DNA from: Myxococcus fulvus
GTDB lineage: Bacteria > Myxococcota > Myxococcia > Myxococcales > Myxococcaceae
NCBI RefSeq assembly: GCF_900111765.1
Contig: NZ_FOIB01000014.1
Location: 124,001 to 188,000 of the forward strand
Direction of reading: 5' to 3'
DNA: 64,000 bases
A model generated the notes under the pieces. That model saw only the letters and a program-made list of their open reading frames with translations. It did not search any database and was not told where the DNA came from. Both the position numbers and the translations under genes were made by a program. The first letter of the stretch is position 1, and the number at the start of each line of letters is the position of its first letter. This document shows, piece after piece, positions 24,312 through 33,697 of the stretch.

Positions 24312-27300
24312 TCACCGTGACTTCGCCAGGGTGAGCCATGCGCTCCACGCATGCGTGAGGTGCGGATTGTCGCCGAGCGCGCGGGACAACAACTCGCGCG
24401 CCTCCGGATGGGAGTTCCCCTTCTCCGCCGAGGCCAGGAGCAACCCGGCGCGCAAGGCCCGCGCGCGTGGCCACGTGGGCCTCGCCGCGAGGACCTCTTC
24501 CGTGAGCACCCTTCCTCGCTCCAGTCGCTTGGAATCACTCGCACCGGGCCGCTGTCCCCATGACAGACAGAAGCGCGCGAACGCCAGCCGGTGCTCGGGC
24601 TGGGTGGGCTCCAACGTGAGGGCCTGTCCGAACGCGTGCTCGACCTGCGTGAGCGACTCCGCGTCTCCCTTCGCGAGCGCCTCGATGGCCAGCGCCTCGC
24701 CCAACACCCTCCACGCCTGGGCCTGCTTCGGATTCAACGTCAGCGCGCGACGCAGGGCCTGGATGGCTTCCGTCAGCACAGGGGCCACCGGTTGTCCCCG
24801 CGTGCTCCTCCACTCGGCCTCCGCGAGGAGCGCCGTGCCCAGGTTCATCCACGGCTGGGCCAGGTCCGGCACCTTCTCCAACGCATCCTTCAGCGCGACA
24901 CGCGCCGCCTTCACCTCGGCCTCGGGAGAGCGCCCCTCCAGCACGCGCATCCGCGCGCGCCACGCGTGGACCTCACCCACGTTGTTCTGCCCGTACCCCT
25001 GGGCCGGCGCCAACGCGATGGCCTGCTCGAACGACTTCAGCGCCTCGCGCAGCGAGGGCTCCGGGTCTCCCCCGCGCTCCCAAGCGTCCTTCGCCTGCTC
25101 GAACCCCACCGTGCCCAGCCCGTTGTGCAGCGGAGGCAGCTTCGGGTTGATGGCCACGCCCCGCAGATACGCCTCACGGGCCCGCATCAACGTCGGCCCC
25201 GCGTCCGCGCCCGAGTCCCGCTGCCTCGTGGCCCGGGCCAGGTGCACCTCGCCCTCGTAGAACCAGGGCACCACGTGCTCGGGGTTCAGGGTCCGCGCGC
25301 GCTCCAGGGCCGCCGCGGCCTTGTCCAGGTCCTCCACGGGACTCGGCGCCCGAGGATTCGTGGCGCGCGCGAGGTACTCGGTCCCCAGGTTGATCCACGC
25401 CTCGGGCCGCTTCGCGTCCAACGCGACCGCACGCTCGTGCGAGTCGATGGCGCGCTGCCGATAGGGAAGCGAATCGCCCCCCACGCCATCCTCGTGGTCC
25501 GCCCACACGCGGAACACCTGCCCATGGTCGGCGTGGAAGTCGTAGTCCCACGTCTCGGGGGTCGCGCGGTCGAAGGCGGCGACGGCCTCGCGCAGGGAGT
25601 CCCGAGGGTCCAGGCCCTTCTCCTGCCGCAGCCGGGCCCGCTGCCAGTGCACCAGGGCCAGCTCGTGCAGACCCTCGGGTTGCAGCGGCGACAGCGCCAT
25701 CGCCCGGCGCGCCGAGGCCAGGGCCTTGTCCAACAGCGGCTCCACCTCGCCCCCCCGGCGGGCGTGATGCTCGGCGAGGCGTCGATGGAAGCCCGCCTCC
25801 AGCTCATGGGCCTCCGCATCGTCCGGCGAGAGCAACAGCGCCTGGGACACCGCCGCCAGGCCCCGCTCGTAGTGAGGCGCCACCTCGCCCTGGCCATACA
25901 GCGCGAGCAACAGCGCCCAGCCCTCCAGGCGAGCCCGCGCGAGGTACACGGCGGGCACGCTGCGGCCGATGTCCGCCGCGTGCGCATAGGCGCGCCGTCC
26001 CTCCTCCAGGTCCGAGAGCGCGCCGTCTCGCTGCCCCGTGTTCCAGCGACTCGCCGCCCGCGTCACCAGGATGTCCCCGCGCAGCAACGGGGCCTCATGG
26101 AACCAGGGCAGGCGCGAGCCCGGCGCCTCCAGCTTCGCCAGCGCCTCGTCGAAGCGGTTCTCCAGGAACGCGAGCAGCGCGGCCACGTACTCCGGCGAGG
26201 GGACCTGGGCCCCTTCACTCCGGCGCAGGAAGTCGCGCGCCGTCTCACCGAACCGACGGGTGGCGTCGTGGAGCCGCTTCGCGCGGGTCGTCTCGTCCCG
26301 GGTCCGCTCGGCGTCCAGTCGCGCGCGCTGGTACAGGTGGCTCAGGACCAGGGCCATCGAATACGCCACGCGCGGCTCGGTGTTGCCCGCGCGCCACGCC
26401 GCATCCAGGTGATGGTGCGCGAGCAGGTCGTCCCCGAGCGCGAGGTGCGCGCGCCCCAGCGCATAGTGCCCGGGGCCCTCGGCCATGGGCCCCGCCTCGC
26501 GCATCGCGGTTTCCAGCTCGCGCATGCGCTGGCGCAGGGCCTCGCGGTCCGCGCGCGTGTCATGCGCGGGAGCGATGCCCGTGTAACGGACCTGGGCCTC
26601 GATGCGCTCCACCTGCTCCGTGAACCGGCGGGCCAGGGCCTCGCGCTGGGAGACCTCGCGACGGGCGAGCACCGCCTGCCCCAGGGCGAGCGACACCACG
26701 ACGAGCGCCCCCGTCCCCAGCGCCACGGAGCGACGGTGCCTGCGCAGCCACTTGCGCGCGCGGTAGCCCGGGCCGGTGCGCGCGAGCACGGGCGCGCCGT
26801 CGAGGAAGCGGGACAGGTCCTCCGCCAGCTCACGCGCCGAGCCGTACCGCGCGGAGCGGTCCTTCTCCAGGCACTTGAGGGTGATGGCCTCCAGGTCCAC
26901 GGGGATGTCCGCGTCCAGGGCCCGCGGAGGACGCGGCTCCACGGTGGCGATGTTGCCGAGCACCTCCAGCCCGTTGCCGCCCGGGATGGGCGCGCTCCCC
27001 GTCAAGAGCGCGTAGAGCGTGGCGCCCAGGCCGTACACATCCGCGCGTCGGTCCAGCCGGGTGACTTCCCCCCGGGCCTGCTCGGGCGACATGAAGTGCG
27101 GGGTGCCGAGCACGGTGCCCGTCGCGGTGGCGCCCTCCTTCCAGTCGCGCGCGAGCCCGAAGTCCATGACGTACACGGACAGCTCGCCGTCGGCGGAGCG
27201 CTCGACCAGGATGTTGGAGGGCTTGATGTCGCGATGGATGAGCCCGGCGCGATGCGCGGCGTGCACACCCTCCGCGGCGTCGCGCAGGACGCGCGCCTTC

Positions 27301-28316
27301 TGCTCGACGCCGAGCGACGCCACCAGCGACTGGAGCGGCAACCCGTCCACGTAGCGCATCGCGATGTAGACGCGCCCCTGCACCTCGCCGACCTCGTACA
27401 CCTCGCAGACCCGAGGGTGGGAGACGCGCGCCTGCGCACGGGCCTCCGAGACGAACCGACGCGCGAGCTCCGGCTCATCCCCGCGCACGAACTTCAGCGC
27501 CACGTGACGATGGAGCCGCGCGTCCCACGCGAGGAACACGCGGCCCATGCCGCCCTGACCGAGGAAGCGCACGGGTGAGTAACGCTCCCAGCCCGGCACC
27601 GGGAACGCGGGCGCGTCGGCGTCGGGGGTCGCATGCGCGGGCGACACATCGAGCCCGCGCGAGGGGCTCCCGTCTGGAAGGCCCGGCGTGTCGTCAGCGG
27701 CGGGCACGCCGTCGGGGCGTCCGAGGATGACCTCCGCCGTGTCAGCGACAGAGCCAGGCCCGGGGGCCCCTGGTGTCAACGACTCGCGACGCTCGAGCAC
27801 GGGAGCAACGGACACCGCTGCCTCGCGCCCGCTCAGCGCCGAAGCAACGGACACCGCTGCCTCGCGCCCGCTCAGCGCCGAAGCAACGGACACCGCTGCC
27901 TCGCGCCCGCTCAGCGCCGAAGCAACGGACACCGCTGCCTCGCGCCCGCTCAGCGCCGAAGCAACGGACACCGCTGCCTCGCGCCCGCTCAGCGCCGAAG
28001 CAACGGACACCGCTGCCTCGCGCCCGCTCAGCGCCGAAGGCGCACCGCCTGCTCCGGAGCGCTCGTGCGAGGACATGGCCGGCCCGCCTGGCGCCGCGAG
28101 CGAGCCCTCCCTCGACGCCGCGGGTTCGAGCGCATCCCGGCGCATCCGCACCCAGGACGCATACGTGTCCTCGGAGAGCCGCCCGCGCGCCCGGAGCAAC
28201 TCCAGCGGCCGCTGTCCCAGACGCGCGGCCTCCTCGCGCAGCGCCTCCACCTCGTCGCGAGCGAGGAGTCCCTCGGCGACCGCCTGCCGCAGCTGCGCTT
28301 CGTCCTGCTCACTCAC
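24312..28316 (-). CDS. Ser/Thr protein kinase with transmembrane helix and long TPR array
   Basis: The 1334-residue protein starts at a GTG. Residues 1-62 form a helical domain seen at the start of many myxobacterial kinases. Residues 93-172 are six perfect 13-residue repeats (SALSGREAAVSVA), then a Pro-rich linker. The kinase domain (about 240-505) shows FLGQGGMGRVFLAWD, HVALKFVRGD, IHRDIKPSNIL (Asp about 362), DFGLARDW and GTPHFMSPEQA. A transmembrane helix (about 530-550) precedes nearly 780 residues of TPR-like repeats of the EAWINLGTEYLARA type, with roughly 40 helices. It is probably a membrane kinase with a protein-binding external or periplasmic domain. The DUF1152 gene lies 67 bp upstream and may share its transcript. 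Confidence 0.9.
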   Translation of the reverse strand: MSEQDEAQLRQAVAEGLLARDEVEALREEAARLGQRPLELLRARGRLSEDTYASWVRMRRDALEPAASREGSLAAPGGPAMSSHERSGAGGAPSALSGREAAVSVASALSGREAAVSVASALSGREAAVSVASALSGREAAVSVASALSGREAAVSVASALSGREAAVSVAPVLERRESLTPGAPGPGSVADTAEVILGRPDGVPAADDTPGLPDGSPSRGLDVSPAHATPDADAPAFPVPGWERYSPVRFLGQGGMGRVFLAWDARLHRHVALKFVRGDEPELARRFVSEARAQARVSHPRVCEVYEVGEVQGRVYIAMRYVDGLPLQSLVASLGVEQKARVLRDAAEGVHAAHRAGLIHRDIKPSNILVERSADGELSVYVMDFGLARDWKEGATATGTVLGTPHFMSPEQARGEVTRLDRRADVYGLGATLYALLTGSAPIPGGNGLEVLGNIATVEPRPPRALDADIPVDLEAITLKCLEKDRSARYGSARELAEDLSRFLDGAPVLARTGPGYRARKWLRRHRRSVALGTGALVVVSLALGQAVLARREVSQREALARRFTEQVERIEAQVRYTGIAPAHDTRADREALRQRMRELETAMREAGPMAEGPGHYALGRAHLALGDDLLAHHHLDAAWRAGNTEPRVAYSMALVLSHLYQRARLDAERTRDETTRAKRLHDATRRFGETARDFLRRSEGAQVPSPEYVAALLAFLENRFDEALAKLEAPGSRLPWFHEAPLLRGDILVTRAASRWNTGQRDGALSDLEEGRRAYAHAADIGRSVPAVYLARARLEGWALLLALYGQGEVAPHYERGLAAVSQALLLSPDDAEAHELEAGFHRRLAEHHARRGGEVEPLLDKALASARRAMALSPLQPEGLHELALVHWQRARLRQEKGLDPRDSLREAVAAFDRATPETWDYDFHADHGQVFRVWADHEDGVGGDSLPYRQRAIDSHERAVALDAKRPEAWINLGTEYLARATNPRAPSPVEDLDKAAAALERARTLNPEHVVPWFYEGEVHLARATRQRDSGADAGPTLMRAREAYLRGVAINPKLPPLHNGLGTVGFEQAKDAWERGGDPEPSLREALKSFEQAIALAPAQGYGQNNVGEVHAWRARMRVLEGRSPEAEVKAARVALKDALEKVPDLAQPWMNLGTALLAEAEWRSTRGQPVAPVLTEAIQALRRALTLNPKQAQAWRVLGEALAIEALAKGDAESLTQVEHAFGQALTLEPTQPEHRLAFARFCLSWGQRPGASDSKRLERGRVLTEEVLAARPTWPRARALRAGLLLASAEKGNSHPEARELLSRALGDNPHLTHAWSAWLTLAKSR
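27805..28038 (-). repeat. Six perfect 39-bp tandem repeats inside the kinase gene
   Basis: Identical 39-bp units start at 27805, 27844, 27883, 27922, 27961 and 28000. Each encodes 13 residues, so copy-number change keeps the frame. The block lies in the linker between the N-terminal helical domain and the kinase domain. Confidence 0.95.
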
Positions 28317-28383
28317 GCTGGCGCGCTCCTCGGGCCCGGGGCCCTCCCCACGAGCCTACCGAAATGCGCGCGCGCATCGCGCG

Positions 28384-29334
28384 TCACACCGGGATGTCCA
28401 TCCAAGGCCGGATGGGGCGCTCCTCGCGGAACTTCTCGATGACGAGGCTCATCTCCCACGGCGTCCGAGTGTCCGCGAGCGCCTCCAGGTACAGACACCT
28501 GCGCGCCACCGCCGACAGGTCGAACGCCCAGTACATGCTCATCAGCGGGTTGATCCACAGCGTGCTGCCCTGCGTCCGCACCGTGCGGTGCACGTCGCCG
28601 TACTCCCCCTCCAGCGCGGACACCACGGAGAGCGAGACGATGCTCGGGGCCCTCGGCATCCGCGCACAGACGAACGACACCGCGTCCTTGTACCGCGCCA
28701 CCTCCGGCATCGACTCCAGGAGCGCGGTGACGCCCAGGTAGCCCCCGTCCTTGCTGAGCGCGGCCACCGACTCCAGGAAGTGCGCGTGGCAGACACCGTG
28801 GTGCCGGTCCACGCCGAAGCCCAGACACACCACCAGCTTCGTCATCTCCGGCAGCGCGTGCACCGCGCCCAGGCTGGAGATGTCCTCCACCGGCGTGCCC
28901 AGCCCGACTTCATCCCCGCGCATCAGGATGTCCGTGCCCCCATCCACCAGCACCACCGCGTCGAACCCGAGCCGCGCGTGCAGGGACGCATACGCCTCCC
29001 GCACCGGCGCCATGCCGCCCCGGTCCAGGCAGTAGAGGGACACCTCCTCCCCCTGACGCGCGAACCAGCGCGCCAGCCACCCCTCCGGGAAGTAGTGCTC
29101 CGGCCCCGCCGTGGTGGCGTCCACGCGGACCACCCCTGGCGCGGTCCACTCGCCCTGCACGCCCTCCAGCCGGGTGAAGCTCATGTTGGCCAGCGAGACC
29201 GTCTTGCCCTGCGCGCGCAGCCGGAAGTACAGCGGCAGCCCGCTGAACACGTCGAAGCCGCCACCACCCCCGGCGATGAGCACATGGCGGGCGGAGGCGA
29301 GTCGCTCGAACAGCGGAGAAGTGCACAAGTCCAC
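28384..29334 (-). CDS. DUF1152 domain protein
   Basis: The 316-residue protein opens with HVLIAGGGGGFDVFSGLPLYFRLRAQGKTVSLANMSF, a glycine-rich nucleotide-binding-like start, and contains FDAVVLVDGGTDILMRGDEVGLGTPVEDISSL and VCLGFGVDRHHGV. These match DUF1152, an uncharacterised Rossmann-like family in bacteria and archaea. A GTG start at 29334 is chosen because GGAG lies eight bases before it; another in-frame GTG is five codons further upstream. It is divergent from the ornithine cyclodeaminase-family gene by 78 bp. Confidence 0.82.
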   Translation of the reverse strand: MDLCTSPLFERLASARHVLIAGGGGGFDVFSGLPLYFRLRAQGKTVSLANMSFTRLEGVQGEWTAPGVVRVDATTAGPEHYFPEGWLARWFARQGEEVSLYCLDRGGMAPVREAYASLHARLGFDAVVLVDGGTDILMRGDEVGLGTPVEDISSLGAVHALPEMTKLVVCLGFGVDRHHGVCHAHFLESVAALSKDGGYLGVTALLESMPEVARYKDAVSFVCARMPRAPSIVSLSVVSALEGEYGDVHRTVRTQGSTLWINPLMSMYWAFDLSAVARRCLYLEALADTRTPWEMSLVIEKFREERPIRPWMDIPV

Positions 29335-29412
29335 GACGGAAGCTCCCTTCACCGGGCCCTGGAGCAGCACCCACAGGGCGATAGACCGGCACCTCCGGTA
29401 TATAGCGCCGCC

Positions 29413-30372
29413 ATGTCCACCCTCATCCTCAGCGCGAAAGAGCTGCGCGGTCTCTACACCGTCGAGCTCGGACTCCAGGCCGTCGAGAAGGCCTTCCGGG
29501 CCCATGGCCGTGGCGAGTCCCTCATGCCGCCCAAGGTGTACCTCTCCCTGCCGCAGTACGACGGCGACTTCCGCGCCATGCCCGCGTTCCTCGACGGCGC
29601 GGCCGGCGTGAAGTGGGTCAACGCCCATCCCCAGAACCCCAAGAAGCACGGCCTTCCCACCGTGCGCGCCCTCTACATCCTCAGCGACCCGGACACCGCG
29701 TCCCCGCTCGCCATCCTCGACGGCACCTGGCTCACCGCGTGGCGCACCGGCTGCGCGGGCGGCGTCGCGTCCAAGTACCTGGCGAAGCCCAAGCCCCGCA
29801 CGCTCGGGCTCGTCGGCTGCGGCGTGCAGGCCCGCGTCCTCATCGATGCGCACCGCGCGCTCTTCGGGGAGCTGGAGCTGCTGCTCGCCGATGCCTCCGA
29901 CGCCGCCGCGAAGGCGCTCCAGGCCGAGAAGGGCGGCCGCGTGGTCAGCCTCCAGGAGGCCTCCGGCGCGGACATCGTCTGCACCTCCACGCCCTCGCGC
30001 ACCCCGGTGGTGAAGCGCGAGTGGGTCAAGCCCGGCGCCCACATCAACGCCATGGGCGCGGACGCCCCCGGCAAGCAGGAGCTGGACGCGCGCATCCTCA
30101 CCGAGGGCCGCGTCTTCATCGACGACACCGAGCAGGCCCTGCACTCCGGCGAGGTCAACGTCCCCCTGCACGACGGCGTGCTGCGCGCCGAGCAGATCGC
30201 CGGCACCCTGGGCGAAGTCGTCGCCGGCAAGAAGCCCGGCCGCTCCGGGGAGGAGATCAGCATCTTCGACTCCACCGGGCTCGCGCTGCAGGACGTGGCC
30301 CTCGCCCGCGCCCTCTACGACGTCGCCCGGGCCAAGGGCGTCGGCCAGACGCTCGACATCGTCGGCGGCTGA
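29413..30372 (+). CDS. Ornithine cyclodeaminase / mu-crystallin family protein
   Basis: The 319-residue protein matches the family over its full length: MPPKVYLSLPQYDGDFRAMPAFLDG with the substrate-contacting Arg/Met, GVKWVNAHPQNP with a conserved Lys, LTAWRTGCAGGVASKYLA, the NAD-binding LGLVGCGVQARVLIDAH, and late EISIFDSTGLALQDVALA. Members are ornithine cyclodeaminases (ornithine to proline), alanine dehydrogenases or ketimine reductases. The reaction cannot be fixed from sequence alone. No arginine or proline pathway genes are next to it. Confidence 0.9.
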   Translation: MSTLILSAKELRGLYTVELGLQAVEKAFRAHGRGESLMPPKVYLSLPQYDGDFRAMPAFLDGAAGVKWVNAHPQNPKKHGLPTVRALYILSDPDTASPLAILDGTWLTAWRTGCAGGVASKYLAKPKPRTLGLVGCGVQARVLIDAHRALFGELELLLADASDAAAKALQAEKGGRVVSLQEASGADIVCTSTPSRTPVVKREWVKPGAHINAMGADAPGKQELDARILTEGRVFIDDTEQALHSGEVNVPLHDGVLRAEQIAGTLGEVVAGKKPGRSGEEISIFDSTGLALQDVALARALYDVARAKGVGQTLDIVGG

Positions 30373-30791
30373 AGTCCGGCGCTTCCAGTCCCCCTCGCGC
30401 GAGCAGACCCCCTCGCGCGAGGCCGCTGTCTGCCGCTCGAGCGCGCCCCCTGTGCTCGCGGCCCCGTGACGGGGGCGTCACGGAAGTCCCACTTGCAGGT
30501 CCTCCCGGACCACTCCGGGCACACCGCTCTCCCACGGACGGTAGGTGTCACTTAAAACCCCGTTATCACTGAAACTGTCTGATTTTCGGTGACTGGACAA
30601 TTTCAACCACTGTGGAGTATTCCACGAATACGCGCTGCCTGTGGGGGGGCCAAACGACAGCCTGGAGGAGCTGACCTGGGAGGGTGACGTCGAGTCATCC
30701 GCCCGGAGAGGCCGGATTGCGTCCAGGCGCCCCGGAGGTGTCGCGCCCTGTGCCAATGCCTGGCACCGGCCCTTCGCCTGTCCGGAGACCC
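30373..30791. other. Intergenic region with hairpins upstream of the haem-toroid gene
   Basis: About 420 bp hold two copies of the palindrome CTCGCGCGAG (30394-30403, 30412-30421), a perfect 8-bp hairpin at 30464-30483, and an AT-richer stretch at 30550-30630 with GTGGAGTATTCCAC (30612-30625). The first part probably ends the upstream transcript; the AT-rich part is the likely promoter region. Confidence 0.45.
30464..30483 (+). terminator. Hairpin after ornithine cyclodeaminase-family gene
   Basis: CCGTGACG and CGTCACGG form a perfect 8-bp stem with a GGGG loop, 91 bases after the stop. There is no T-run. Confidence 0.4.
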
Positions 30792-33641
30792 ATGTTCCAC
30801 CCCGCCTCGTCGCGGCGTGTCGCGCGTCCGTCGGCCCTCGTCGGCCTCGTGACGCTGCTGCTCGCCTTCCTGTCCACGCCTGCCTCCGCGCAGACGCAGA
30901 CCAACACGCAGTCCACCCAGCGCGCCGTCAACTTCCTCAGCTCGGACGTCGCCACCTGGGTGACGGGCAACGGCTGCGCGGCGTGCCACCGCGTGGGCGC
31001 CTCGACGTTCGGCCTCGCGGCCGCGCGGGCCAACGGCTACGACATGGCCGCCGTCGTCGGCAACGGGCAGACGAACCAATACAACCTGGACTTCCTCGGC
31101 CAGCGCATCGCGACGGAGCAGCTGGCCAACGGCTCGTGGATTCACGAGGCCGCCTCGTTCCGCAACGAGAAGACGTCCTACGCCACGTTCGGTCTGGCCG
31201 GGTATGACCAGTCCGTGTCCACGCAGCACAGCGCCAAGCTGGTGGCGGCGGCCAACTGGGCGCTGCTCACGCAGGAGGCCAGCGGCCGGTGGCCGTCGGA
31301 CTACACCAACTTCCCGGTGAACCACGGCAGCGTGCCCACCACGGCGCGCATCATGGTGGGCATCGCCCAGGCGAAGCAGCGCGTGGACCCGGCCCGGGCC
31401 GCGCAGTACCAGACGGCCTTGGACCGCGCCGCCGCCTACCTGCGCACCAACCTGGACAACGCGGACCCGTCCGCCACGGGCAACGGCATGCCGTACACCT
31501 TCCAGGTGGCCTGGGCCGTGGTGGGCCTGAAGGCCGCGGGCCCCGGCCCCGCCAACGCGAACACGGTCGCCATCGACACGCTGGCCAACCGGCTGCTCAC
31601 CCGCGCCTCGCCCGGCAACCCGGGCTGGGGGGATTTGCACAACGCCGCGGCCAACGACATGGCCACCGGCAGCGCCATCTACGCCCTGTGCCTGGCCGGC
31701 CGCGAGCCCGCCACGGACCCGCGCGTGCGCAGCAGCATCGAGTGGCTCAAGACGCGCCAGTCCGCGGACGGCAGCTGGCGCACGGGCTCCGTCACCTTCG
31801 ACATCCCGACGACGTTCGCGGCGCTGGGCCTGTCCTGCTACGGCGACTTCAGCGTGCACGTCACGGTGGTGGGCCAGGCGCGCAAGGAGCTGGTCATCGG
31901 CTCGCAGCAGGGCCAGCAGACGACGTTCACCTTCAACGTGAAGAACCACGGCTACCAGGCGGACACGTACACGCTGACCACGTCGGGCGGGCTGCCTGCC
32001 TGGGCCTCCTTCCCCAACCCCGTCAGCCTCTTCCTGCCCGCGGGCGGCGAGGGCACCGTCACCGTCACCGTCAACGCGCCGGCGAACCTGCTGCCCGCGC
32101 TGACGAGCGAGTTCACGCTCACCGCCACGTCCGGCGGCGCCCCGGGGGTGTCCGGCTCCGCGCGCGTCAACGCGTACACGCCGCCCCTGCCGCCCGTCAC
32201 GGGCCTGCCCACCACCACCACCATCCAGACGCCCGCGGTCAACGCGCATATCACCATCGGCACGGGCAACATCCTGTCCGCGCGCGTGCGTGACTCGAAC
32301 AACAACCCCGTCATCGGCCCCACGAACGGCGTCGTGACGTTCTACGTGGCCGGTGTCCCGGTGGGCGCGGACGCGGACGTCAACGCGGACGGCCTGTTCA
32401 CCTTCGACTGGGTGCCGCCCTCGGACGCGTGGACGGTGACGGGCGCGCAGGACTTCCGCGCGGTGTACTCGGGCATCGAGCGCCAGGCGCCGCTGTCCAA
32501 CCTGCTGGGCAGCACCGACTCGCGCACCGTCATCATCGACCCGTTCCCGCACCTGACGCCGTCGGTCACCATCGGCAACCCGCCCGCCTTCACGCGCGAG
32601 ACGACGCTGGACATCTGGGGCTACGCCACGCCGCGCGCGCCCGGGGCCGTCGTCACGTACGCGGCCTTCATCATCAACGGCGCCACCGTCATCCCGCTCA
32701 CGCCGGGCAACGGCGGCCTCATCTACACGACCATCACCCTGCAGGAAGGCCCCAACATCATCCAGCTCACCGCGCGCGACAGCTTCGGCGGGGTGACGAC
32801 GAAGCAGGTCAACCTCACGGTGGACCGCGTGCCGCCCATCCTGACGGTGCAGTCGCCGGTGAACGGCGCCGCGCTGGGCCAGCTCAACGTGACGGTGACG
32901 TCGTCGGTGCAGGACCAGACGCCGGTGCGCGTGGAGACGCAGTGGGTGGCGTCGTCCATCCTGGAGTTCGGCAACGGCACGGTGGAGCACACGGTGCCGA
33001 TGAACTACGGCGACCAGGTCATCCTGGTGCGCGCCACGGACAGCGCCTTCAACGTGACGGAGAAGCTGGTGTTCATCTGGGTGGACCCGGGCTCGCCCGT
33101 CGTCTCCACCAACCCCGGTGACAACCAGATTTTCGGCGCGCAGCCGAACCACCAGCTGACGTACACGGTCAACGTGCAGTCCCTGTCCGCCGCGACGGTG
33201 CGCATCAACGGCGGCGCGGCGCTCTCCGTGGCCCGCGGCGGCGGCGCGGTGCAGAGCACGCTGACGCTCAGCCCGGGCGTCAACAACCTCTCCATCGTCA
33301 CGCTGAGCGAGACGGGCGTGTCCACCACCACGACGCGTCGGGTGAACTACGACGTGCAGGCCCCCGCCGCCACGCTGCTGTCGCCCGCCTCGGGCGCCAC
33401 GGTGAGCGGCACCATCACCCTGCGCGCGCGGGTCACCGACAACTTCGGCCCCATCACCCACGTGGGCTTCAGCCGCGACATGTCCGGCATCCGCCCGGGC
33501 ACGCAGCAGGCGAACGGTGACTGGACGGCGACGCTCGACACCACCGAGCTGCTGGATGGCTCGCACACCGTCGACGTGTGGATGAGCGACGGCGTGGGCA
33601 ACTCCACGGTCCAGCGCTTCAACTTCTTCGTCGACAACTGA
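30792..33641 (+). CDS. Secreted protein: CxxCH haem motif, alpha/alpha-toroid-like domain, Ig-like repeats
   Basis: The 949-residue protein has a signal peptide (about 1-35, ending PASAQ). A single CAACH motif near residue 59 sits in GNGCAACHRVGASTFGLAAARANGYDM, as in a monohaem cytochrome c. Residues 80-360 have helical repeats of the squalene-cyclase/prenyltransferase toroid type (LANGSWIHEA, SSIEWLKTRQSADGSWRTG, DIPTTFAALGLSCY, with QW-like DGSW motifs). Residues 370-949 are consecutive Ig/Big-like beta-sandwiches ending VGNSTVQRFNFFVDN. It is exported and possibly surface-attached. No family name is known to me for the whole architecture. It has a paralogue at 35418-38279. Confidence 0.85.
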   Translation: MFHPASSRRVARPSALVGLVTLLLAFLSTPASAQTQTNTQSTQRAVNFLSSDVATWVTGNGCAACHRVGASTFGLAAARANGYDMAAVVGNGQTNQYNLDFLGQRIATEQLANGSWIHEAASFRNEKTSYATFGLAGYDQSVSTQHSAKLVAAANWALLTQEASGRWPSDYTNFPVNHGSVPTTARIMVGIAQAKQRVDPARAAQYQTALDRAAAYLRTNLDNADPSATGNGMPYTFQVAWAVVGLKAAGPGPANANTVAIDTLANRLLTRASPGNPGWGDLHNAAANDMATGSAIYALCLAGREPATDPRVRSSIEWLKTRQSADGSWRTGSVTFDIPTTFAALGLSCYGDFSVHVTVVGQARKELVIGSQQGQQTTFTFNVKNHGYQADTYTLTTSGGLPAWASFPNPVSLFLPAGGEGTVTVTVNAPANLLPALTSEFTLTATSGGAPGVSGSARVNAYTPPLPPVTGLPTTTTIQTPAVNAHITIGTGNILSARVRDSNNNPVIGPTNGVVTFYVAGVPVGADADVNADGLFTFDWVPPSDAWTVTGAQDFRAVYSGIERQAPLSNLLGSTDSRTVIIDPFPHLTPSVTIGNPPAFTRETTLDIWGYATPRAPGAVVTYAAFIINGATVIPLTPGNGGLIYTTITLQEGPNIIQLTARDSFGGVTTKQVNLTVDRVPPILTVQSPVNGAALGQLNVTVTSSVQDQTPVRVETQWVASSILEFGNGTVEHTVPMNYGDQVILVRATDSAFNVTEKLVFIWVDPGSPVVSTNPGDNQIFGAQPNHQLTYTVNVQSLSAATVRINGGAALSVARGGGAVQSTLTLSPGVNNLSIVTLSETGVSTTTTRRVNYDVQAPAATLLSPASGATVSGTITLRARVTDNFGPITHVGFSRDMSGIRPGTQQANGDWTATLDTTELLDGSHTVDVWMSDGVGNSTVQRFNFFVDN

Positions 33642-33655
33642 TGCACCCGTAGGTC

Positions 33656-33686
33656 CGGGGTGGCCTCTTCGCTGGAGGCCACCCCG
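33656..33686. terminator. 12-bp perfect bidirectional hairpin between convergent genes
   Basis: CGGGGTGGCCTC and GAGGCCACCCCG form a perfect 12-bp stem with a seven-base loop, between the stop of the haem-toroid gene and the stop of the leftward ankyrin gene. Confidence 0.7.
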
Positions 33687-33697
33687 AGCCGGCCCGC

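Noticed and set aside
24591-27578. Long plus-strand open frame opposite the kinase-TPR gene
   Set aside because: Arg/Gln/Leu/His-rich shadow; the minus-strand frame has clear kinase and TPR motifs.
30744-30765. Sigma54 promoter upstream of the first haem-toroid gene
   Set aside because: TGGCAC is present but the -12 element (TTCGC) and spacing do not fit the consensus.
30603-33566. Long minus-strand open frame opposite the first haem-toroid gene
   Set aside because: Very rich in Arg, His, Val and Gly with no domain; a typical GC-rich shadow of the plus-strand gene.
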